From Glycomyces sp. TRM65418 (GTDB lineage Bacteria > Actinomycetota > Actinomycetes > Mycobacteriales > Micromonosporaceae), in the NCBI RefSeq assembly GCF_019710475.1, contig NZ_JAJFAX010000001.1, positions 992,001 through 1,056,000 of the forward strand: DNA of 64,000 nt, written 5' to 3'. The notes under the pieces are model-generated. The model had not been told where the DNA came from. It made no database searches and saw nothing but the letters and a program-made list of their open reading frames with translations. The translations under genes were made by a program, and so were the position numbers. Below are positions 58,384 to 64,000 of this stretch, piece by piece. How positions within the stretch are numbered: the first letter of the stretch is position 1; each line of letters starts with the position of its first letter.

Positions 58384-59706
58384 ATGCCGAATCATCCCTC
58401 GCCACCTGGATCCGTTTCCAGGCGGGCACTCCTCACCGGCACGGCGGCCGTCGCCGGGATCGGACTGACCGGCTGCGGTTCGGCCACTGACGCGTTCAGC
58501 GGCCAGACCACGGTCAAGCAGTGGAACCTGCTGGCAGGCTCCGACGGCGCGATCATGACCGACATGCACGCCCAGTTCATGGACGAGACCGGGATCAACC
58601 TCAAGGCCACCACCTTCGCCTGGGGCACGCCGTTCTACACCAAACTGGTCATGGGCGCCTCCGGCGGCAACGCCGCCGACGTCGCCACCATCCACCTCTC
58701 CCGGCTCGGCAGCCTCTCGCCCGACACCCTCCTCGACGAGATCGGGCTCGACGAACTCGCCGCCGCGGGCCTCGACCCCGAGGACTTCTCGCCGACGATC
58801 TGGGAACGGTGCTTCGCGGACGACCGCCTGTACGCCATCCCGCTCGACACGCACGTCCTGGTCAACTACTACAACCGCACCATCTGCGGCGAGGCGGGCG
58901 TGCTGAACGCCGACGGCACGCTCCTGGAGACCCACGGCGTCGAGGAGTACTTCGACCTGCTCAGGGCCGTCAAGGACGTCACCGGCGAGTACGGCACCTC
59001 GCTCGACACCAACGCCGGATGGCGCCAGTTCTGGGCCTGGTACCGCCAGCAGGACGGCGAGTGGATCTTCCACGAGGACGGCCACGAGCTCGACGACGAC
59101 AAGGCCCTGGCCGCCATCGACGTCATGTGGCGCATGGCCGAGGAGGGGCTGTGCCCGCGCATCTCCGACGGCGGGGCCACCGCCGCCAACTTCGAGAACG
59201 GCGCCGCGGGCCTGGTGCAGGTCGGCAACTGGGAGATCGCCCGATTCCGCGCCTTCGACGAGGCGCAGGGACTCGACTTCTCCATGACCGAGATGCCCGA
59301 CTTCTTCGGCAACCGGCGCACCCAGGGCGACGTCCACTCATTCGTCCTCCCCCGGCACAACAGCTGGGACCCCGAGGTCCGCTCGGCCACGCTCGAGTAC
59401 ATCTCATGGATGCTCCAGAACAGCTTCCAGTGGGGTGCGGGAGCGGGGCACACCCCCGCGTACCTGCCCGTCACCGAGAGCCCCGAGTACCAGGAGCTGG
59501 AGCCCAACGCCGAGTACGCCGGCGTGGTCGACAACGTGCAGTTCGACCCCCAGGTCTGGTTCTCCGGGTCCGCCGCGCGCCTGGCCGATGAGGTCGCCCA
59601 GGTGCTCGCCGGCGTGTACGCGGGCAACACCACGCCCGAGCAGGCACTCGACGGCATCAAGGCGCGCGCGCAGACGCTGGTCGAACTCCCCAACCCGATC
59701 GATTGA
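58384..59706 (+). CDS. carbohydrate-binding lipoprotein of ABC importer
   Basis: A 440-residue solute-binding protein. It has a twin-arginine-like signal (SVSRRALLTGTAAVAG) and lipobox LTGC, so it is probably a Tat-exported lipoprotein. The fold is SBP_bac_1 (family 1): TTVKQWNLLAGSDGAI, GGNAADVATIHLSRLG and YAIPLDTHVLVNYYN. The mature form delivers a sugar to the two permeases downstream; the sugar is unknown. TTG 58381 and ATG 58384 are both possible starts (GGAG 58370-58373). No ATPase gene is in the operon, so a shared MsiK-type ATPase is expected. Confidence 0.9.
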   Translation: MPNHPSPPGSVSRRALLTGTAAVAGIGLTGCGSATDAFSGQTTVKQWNLLAGSDGAIMTDMHAQFMDETGINLKATTFAWGTPFYTKLVMGASGGNAADVATIHLSRLGSLSPDTLLDEIGLDELAAAGLDPEDFSPTIWERCFADDRLYAIPLDTHVLVNYYNRTICGEAGVLNADGTLLETHGVEEYFDLLRAVKDVTGEYGTSLDTNAGWRQFWAWYRQQDGEWIFHEDGHELDDDKALAAIDVMWRMAEEGLCPRISDGGATAANFENGAAGLVQVGNWEIARFRAFDEAQGLDFSMTEMPDFFGNRRTQGDVHSFVLPRHNSWDPEVRSATLEYISWMLQNSFQWGAGAGHTPAYLPVTESPEYQELEPNAEYAGVVDNVQFDPQVWFSGSAARLADEVAQVLAGVYAGNTTPEQALDGIKARAQTLVELPNPID

Positions 59707-59729
59707 AACGATGCATAGGGACCTCTCTC

Positions 59730-60668
59730 ATGACTACTGACACCGAAACGCCCGCGGCGGCGTCGACGGCGAAGCAGCCGCCGTCCCGCGCGGCGCGGGC
59801 GCCCAAACGCCGTTCGTGGCTCGGGCTCTGGTTCGTCCTGCCGTTCACCGCCGTCTACGCGGTCTTCCTGCTCTGGCCGATGATCCTCGGCCTCTACTAC
59901 TCCTTCACCGACAAGAGCCTCACCGGCCGCCCCGTCACCTGGATCGGCCTGGAGAACTGGGCCGAGGCCTTCGGCGACGCCAAGGCCTGGGACTCGCTGT
60001 GGAACACCGCGTGGTTCACGATCCTGAGCACGCCCCCGCTGGTGATCCTCGGCCTCGCCTTCGCGCTCCTGGCCCACCGCGCCCGCAAGATGGGCTGGTT
60101 CCTGCGGCTCTCGTTCTTCGCGCCGTTCGTCATCCCCGTCTCCGTGGTCACCATGATCTGGGTGTGGATGTACCAGCCCGCCGGCGGTCTGATCAACCAC
60201 TACCTCGGCGAATGGGGCCTCGGCGGCGACCGGCTCTGGGTCTTCCAGGAAGACGCCATGGGCTCGGTCGTCATCACCACCGTGTGGTGGACGCTGGGCT
60301 TCAACTTCCTGCTCTACCTCGCCGCCCTCCAGACCATCCCGACCGAGGTCTACGAGGCGGCCGACATCGACGGCGCCAACCCGCTCCAGAAACTGTGGAG
60401 CATCACTCTGCCGCTGCTCAAGCGCACCACGGCGCTGGTGATCGTGCTGCAGCTGATCAACTCGCTGCGCATCTTCGACCAGTATTACCTCATGGCCGGC
60501 GGCGGATCGAACCTCTCGCCGGAGAACGTCTTCATCCAGTACATCTACAACGCCGGCTTCGTCGGGTTCAGGGTCGGCTACGCCTCGGCGCTGTCGTACA
60601 TCCTGTTCGTCTTCATCCTGATCGTCGCCCTGGTCCAGTTCCGACTGCTGTCAAGGAAGGAGGACTGA
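59730..60668 (+). CDS. sugar ABC transporter permease (MalF type)
   Basis: A 312-residue inner-membrane protein with six helices. An Arg/Pro-rich cytosolic N-terminus is followed by the first helix (WLGLWFVLPFTAVYAVFLLWPMI) and the EAA loop EAADIDGANPLQKLWSITLPLL, which docks the ATPase. ATG 59730 follows AGGGA. It pairs with the MalG-type permease directly downstream, 1 nt after its stop. Confidence 0.93.
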   Translation: MTTDTETPAAASTAKQPPSRAARAPKRRSWLGLWFVLPFTAVYAVFLLWPMILGLYYSFTDKSLTGRPVTWIGLENWAEAFGDAKAWDSLWNTAWFTILSTPPLVILGLAFALLAHRARKMGWFLRLSFFAPFVIPVSVVTMIWVWMYQPAGGLINHYLGEWGLGGDRLWVFQEDAMGSVVITTVWWTLGFNFLLYLAALQTIPTEVYEAADIDGANPLQKLWSITLPLLKRTTALVIVLQLINSLRIFDQYYLMAGGGSNLSPENVFIQYIYNAGFVGFRVGYASALSYILFVFILIVALVQFRLLSRKED

Positions 60669-60669
60669 C

Positions 60670-61560
60670 GTGACCGCTGTGCAAACGAGGCCGCCTGCCT
60701 CTGAAAGCGAACCCCGCACCATCGCGCGCAAGCGCGGGAGGATCACCGTCGGCACCGCTCTGGTGTACTTCGCGGCCTTCTTCCTGGCCGTGCTGTGGCT
60801 GGTGCCGTTCCTGTGGGCGCTGTCCACTTCGTTCAAGACCGAGACCGAGGCCAGCCTCGGCCAGCCCATCCACTGGATCCCCGAGACGTGGTCCGTGGAG
60901 GGCTACCGGGTCCTGTTCGAACGCGGCGACCACCTCGCCTGGATGATCAACTCCACGGTGGTCTCCACGATCGTCACCGTCCTGACCCTCGGGCTGTGCG
61001 TCCTGGCCGCCTACGGCTTCTCCAGGCTCGACTTCCCGGGCAAGAAGGTCATCTACGCGGTGATCCTCGCCGGCATCATGATCCCGCCGCAGGCGCTGAT
61101 CATCCCGCTGTTCGACGTCGTCAGCGCCCTGAAGATGGTCGACACCTACTGGGGCCTCGCGCTCCCGCAGGTGGTCGCGCCGGTGATGATCTTCATCCTC
61201 AAGCGCTTCTTCGACGCCATCCCCCGCGACTACGAGGAGGCGGCGAAGCTCGACGGGGCCGGGCACCTCCGGATCCTGTGGAGCGTCATCCTGCCGCTGT
61301 CGGGACCGATCCTCGCCGCGGTCGGCATCTTCACCTTCATCGGCTCCTGGAACAACTTCCTGTGGCCGCTGCTGGTGGCGAACGACCCGTCGATCATGAC
61401 CCTGCCGGTCGGCCTCGGCGTCGTCGCCGGAGGCTACGGCCTGTTCTACGCGCAGAACATGGCCGCCGCCATCCTCGGCGCGCTGCCGCTGCTGATCGTG
61501 TTCATGCTGTTCCAGAAGCAGATCGTCAAGGGCGTGGCCGGCGTCGGCCTCAGCCGCTGA
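60670..61560 (+). CDS. sugar ABC transporter permease (MalG type)
   Basis: A 296-residue membrane protein with six helices and the EAA loop EEAAKLDGAGHLRILWSVILPL. It starts GTG 60670 after AAGGAGG, which overlaps the end of the MalF-type gene. Together with MalF and the lipoprotein it forms a carbohydrate importer. The operon ends with a terminator. Confidence 0.93.
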   Translation: MTAVQTRPPASESEPRTIARKRGRITVGTALVYFAAFFLAVLWLVPFLWALSTSFKTETEASLGQPIHWIPETWSVEGYRVLFERGDHLAWMINSTVVSTIVTVLTLGLCVLAAYGFSRLDFPGKKVIYAVILAGIMIPPQALIIPLFDVVSALKMVDTYWGLALPQVVAPVMIFILKRFFDAIPRDYEEAAKLDGAGHLRILWSVILPLSGPILAAVGIFTFIGSWNNFLWPLLVANDPSIMTLPVGLGVVAGGYGLFYAQNMAAAILGALPLLIVFMLFQKQIVKGVAGVGLSR

Positions 61561-61574
61561 CCGGTTCGAGCGAA

Positions 61575-61610
61575 GGAGGCGGGGTCCGGTTCGCACCGGG
61601 CCCCGCCTCC
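61575..61610. terminator. terminator between convergent genes
   Basis: GGAGGCGGGG (61575-61584) pairs with 61601-61610, and the inner CCGG/CCGG extends it after a T.G pair. It separates the sugar importer operon from the convergent SH3-like gene. Confidence 0.75.
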
Positions 61611-61629
61611 CGTCTCCGCCGTTCCCGCC

Positions 61630-62121
61630 TCAGAAGACGCCCTGCTTGACGAGGCAGGAGGCGGGGCTGAAGCCGACCGAGTCGCCGTGCCGGACCCGGA
61701 TCCACTCGGTCTCCCAGCGCAGGCCCGCGCAGCCGATCGTCCGCTCGCCCGCCGTGGCCCCGCAGGACCCCTCGACCTCGGTGTCGTCGTAGAGGCGCGC
61801 GAGCCGGCGCGCGCCCATGTCGGGCTCGGTGAAGATCGAGACCCCGAACGTGGCCTCCACGCGGTAGCGGCACAGCAGCAGCTGCTCCTCGGTCCAGCCC
61901 TCGGAGAGGATCGCCCGCTGCACCGCGATCGGGCGCGCCTCGGTCCCTGCGACCTCCGCGTCGCCTTCGGAGGCCGCGCTCTCCCCGTGTTCGGCGAGCG
62001 TGATGGCGACGACCGTGATCGCCGCCGCGATCGCGATTCTCACCAGGAGCTTCTTCGCGAGGACCCACGTGCTCCCGGCGGCGGACTTGAAGCCGCCCTT
62101 GACCCGTCCCATTACCGACAT
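61630..62121 (-). CDS. membrane-anchored protein with SH3-like outer domain
   Basis: A 163-residue protein. One N-terminal helix (LLVRIAIAAAITVVAITLAE) is followed by a short acidic linker and a domain of ~90 residues. That domain has a cysteine pattern (LLLCRYRVEATFGVSIFTEPDMGARRLARLYDDTEVEGSC ... TIGCAGLRWETEWIRVRHGDSVGFSPASCLV) resembling bacterial SH3 (SH3b) surface domains, with R-V-x-V-x-H-G-D-x-V near its end. Signal anchor and SH3b suggest cell-wall binding (inference). GGGAGAG is 6-7 nt before the ATG. Confidence 0.7.
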   Translation of the reverse strand: MSVMGRVKGGFKSAAGSTWVLAKKLLVRIAIAAAITVVAITLAEHGESAASEGDAEVAGTEARPIAVQRAILSEGWTEEQLLLCRYRVEATFGVSIFTEPDMGARRLARLYDDTEVEGSCGATAGERTIGCAGLRWETEWIRVRHGDSVGFSPASCLVKQGVF

Positions 62122-62302
62122 GGTCGCTCTCCCCTGCCCTCGGCGCTCGAATCCCCCGTTGGCGAGCGCTCGGCGTCCGATGCCCGGCGCGCCCGGCGCC
62201 GGGCGGGCGTGACATCAGTTCCAGGGTGCGGGCAGGGAGGGCCGCCGCGCGGGCGAACCCGTGAGAAACCGCCGCCACTGTCGCAATTGCGACCGTGGAG
62301 CC

Positions 62303-63265
62303 CTAGTCGCGGGTGACGACGACCTTGCCGAAGGCGTCGCCGGAGTCGAGGCGGCGCAGGGCCGCTTCGGCGTCGGCGAGCGGGTAGGCGGAGTCGATGA
62401 CGGGCTTGACGTCGCGTTCGGCGCAGAACCGGATGAGCTCGACGAGCTCGGCGCGGGTGCCCATGGTCGAGCCGAGGATCTCGAGCTGCTTGAAGAAGAC
62501 GTGGCGCAGGTCGATCTTCGGCGCGTGGCCGCCGGTGACGCCGCAGTTGACGAGCCGCCCGCCGGGCTTGAGGGACTTGATCGAGTGCTCCATGACCGGC
62601 TCGCCGACCGAGTCGATCACGATGTCGACGCGCTCGGGCAGGCGGCCGCCGGCCTCGATCGGGACGGCGCCGAGTTCGGCGGCCTTCTCGCGGCGCTCGG
62701 GGCTGCGGCCGGTGGCGTAGACGCGGGCGCCGAGGGCCTTGGCGAGGACGATCGCGGCGGTGGCGACGCCGCCGCCGGTGCCTTGGACGAGGACGGCCCC
62801 TTCGGCGTGGAGGCGGCCCCGGCTCATGAGCATGCGCCAGGCGGTGAGGTAGGCGGTGGGCAGGCACGCGGCCTCCGCGGCGGTCCAGCCCTTCGGGGCG
62901 GGGATCAGGTTGCGCTCGGGCACGGCGACCTGTTCGGCGAGCGTGCCGGGGTGGAGCTCGGAGAGCAGCGTCCGCTTGGGGTCGAGGGTCTCGTCGTCGA
63001 GCGAGGCGTCGGCGATGACCGGGTAGACGACGACCTCGTCGCCGTTCGCGGTGCGGCCGACGGCGTCGGTCCCGAGGATCATGGGGCACTGGTCGGCGCG
63101 GAGGCCGACGCCGGCGAGCGACCAGAGGTCGTGGTGGTTGAGCGAGGCGGCCACGAGGTCGACGCGGGTCCAGTCCTCGGGGACGTCCGGGGGTTCGATC
63201 TCGCCGACCGTGAGGGCCGAGAAGGGGTCGTCGGGGTTCACGTTGCGGGCGTAGGCGGCGAGCAT
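62303..63265 (-). CDS. zinc-free medium-chain dehydrogenase/quinone reductase-like
   Basis: A 320-residue MDR protein. NAD(P)-binding GTGGGVATAAIVLAKALGARV and the N-terminal GroES-like fold (ASLNHHDLWSLAG and GTDAVGRTANGDEVVVY) are clear. The structural-zinc Cys cluster of alcohol dehydrogenases is absent, and the catalytic zinc Cys is replaced, so it is closer to quinone oxidoreductases or enoyl reductases. ATG 63265 follows GGAGG by 9 nt. The substrate is unknown. Mycobacterial Rv1895-like proteins have this form. Confidence 0.88.
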   Translation of the reverse strand: MLAAYARNVNPDDPFSALTVGEIEPPDVPEDWTRVDLVAASLNHHDLWSLAGVGLRADQCPMILGTDAVGRTANGDEVVVYPVIADASLDDETLDPKRTLLSELHPGTLAEQVAVPERNLIPAPKGWTAAEAACLPTAYLTAWRMLMSRGRLHAEGAVLVQGTGGGVATAAIVLAKALGARVYATGRSPERREKAAELGAVPIEAGGRLPERVDIVIDSVGEPVMEHSIKSLKPGGRLVNCGVTGGHAPKIDLRHVFFKQLEILGSTMGTRAELVELIRFCAERDVKPVIDSAYPLADAEAALRRLDSGDAFGKVVVTRD

Positions 63266-63510
63266 CGGGATTGACCTCCATCGTTGCGGCGCTTGCCGGC
63301 GGGCTGCCGGCGGGCTCGGCGTGCGATCGGTGGTCGGCCTCGGCGCTGCTTCCGAGCCGGCGACGGGCCGAGCGCCGATTGCACTGTCCATCATGGTGTT
63401 CCGTGAGGAACGGTCTGCGTCTCTAACTCTAGGGGCCGGACCGAAAGAGGCCTCCGGAGAGGTAGGGTCGGCAGTGGAATCACACCCACTGGAAAGAAGC
63501 TGGAGGGCTC

Positions 63511-63921
63511 ATGTTCAAGCCTCTGTTCAAGCGGCTGCTGCCGCAGGTCTCGGCTTCGGCTCACTGCGACCTGCCGTGCGGGGTCTACGACCCGGCCCAG
63601 GCCCGCATCGAAGCGGAGTCGATCAAGGGCATCTGCGAGAAGTACCAGGCCAACGAGGACCCGGAGTTCCGCACCCGCGCGCTGATCATCAAGGAGCAGC
63701 GTGCGCAGCTGGTCAAGGAGCACCTGTGGGTGCTGTGGACCGACTACTTCAAGCCGCCGCACTTCGAGAAGTACCCGCAGCTGCACTCCCTCGTCAACGA
63801 GGCGACGAAGCTCGCCGGGGCCTCCGGCGCCAAGGGCTCCGCCGACCCGCAGGTCGCCGAGGAGCTGCTGGGGAAGATCGACGAGATCGCGAAGATCTTC
63901 TGGGAGACCAAGCAGGCCTGA
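63511..63921 (+). CDS. sodN: nickel superoxide dismutase precursor
   Basis: A 136-residue precursor. After a 17-residue leader (MFKPLFKRLLPQVSASA) the mature protein starts HCDLPCGVYDP, the Ni hook whose His1, Cys2 and Cys6 bind nickel. A four-helix bundle follows (KGICEKYQANEDPEFRTRALIIKEQ...). The leader must be cut by the SodX peptidase. It dismutes superoxide in the cytosol. GGAGGG precedes the ATG. A perfect terminator follows, and no sodX-like gene begins before the window ends. Confidence 0.96.
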   Translation: MFKPLFKRLLPQVSASAHCDLPCGVYDPAQARIEAESIKGICEKYQANEDPEFRTRALIIKEQRAQLVKEHLWVLWTDYFKPPHFEKYPQLHSLVNEATKLAGASGAKGSADPQVAEELLGKIDEIAKIFWETKQA

Positions 63922-63947
63922 CGCCGTCACGGCACGCAGCGCTCGCA

Positions 63948-63989
63948 CGAAGCGCCCGGCCCCGCGATCCGGCGGGGCCGGGCGCTTCG
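63948..63989 (+). terminator. 18-bp perfect terminator after sodN
   Basis: CGAAGCGCCCGGCCCCGC (63948-63965) pairs without mismatch with 63972-63989, loop GATCCG. It starts 26 nt after the sodN stop. Confidence 0.85.
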
Positions 63990-64000
63990 GCGTCGACGGC

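Overview
The window is a contiguous piece of a very GC-rich chromosome from an actinomycete. Evidence: codon third positions are almost all G/C; GTG and TTG starts and 1-4 nt start/stop overlaps are frequent; and it carries actinobacterial marker genes (a multifunctional 2-oxoglutarate decarboxylase Kgd, geosmin synthase, NiSOD, a PhoP-type two-component system next to an HtrA protease, and a SmtB-Zur pair). The genus cannot be fixed from the sequence. I see no rRNA, tRNA, CRISPR array, phage or intact insertion sequence.

Layout. 1-0.8 kb: end of a set of zinc-independent ribosomal protein paralogues (rpmB, rpmG, rpsN). 1-3.6 kb: two membrane-anchored proteins of unknown function and a small Cys-ended peptide. 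3.6-10.3 kb: glyS, then a TPR protein with an Hsp90-family ATPase. 10.6-18.9 kb: membrane proteins and a zinc-homeostasis block (Zur, an SmtB-type sensor, ZnuBCA with a perfect Zur box, and a DUF318/TIGR03943 permease pair). 19-26 kb: a NaChBac-like channel, uppS, recO, MOSC protein, endonuclease V and small membrane proteins. 26.5-31.9 kb: nitrite reductase NirBD, an FAD/[2Fe-2S] electron-transfer protein and the HemD-like regulator. 32.2-40.2 kb: a terpenoid island. 40.3-45.2 kb: secreted hydrolase, assimilatory nitrate reductase and NarK transporter. 45.6-49.5 kb: ABC-2 exporter, a PIN-toxin relic, rsmI and an Mrr-like membrane protein. 49.7-54.1 kb: HtrA/PepD-like protease, histidine kinase, response regulator and a STAS antagonist. 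54.4-58.2 kb: kgd. 58.4-61.6 kb: a carbohydrate ABC importer. 61.6-64 kb: an SH3-like protein, an alcohol-dehydrogenase-like enzyme and NiSOD.

Most interesting region: 36217-39914 encodes a Family 2B encapsulin shell protein (HK97 fold with an inserted cyclic-nucleotide-binding-like domain), followed by an all-trans polyprenyl diphosphate synthase and an IspH reductase. IspH makes IPP/DMAPP, the synthase elongates them, and the shell probably houses the synthase. A geosmin synthase, which consumes FPP, lies 4 kb upstream. Two strong hairpins separate shell and cargo genes. The synthase has no stop near the end of its domain and runs 226 nt into ispH. The geosmin synthase likewise lacks a normal stop and continues as a Gly-rich tail antisense to a secreted Pro-rich protein. 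The island splits the nitrate-assimilation genes into two groups.

Two toxin-antitoxin remnants were found below normal ORF size: an RHH antitoxin with compensating frameshifts (39974-40201) and a VapC/PIN C-terminal fragment (47626-47742).
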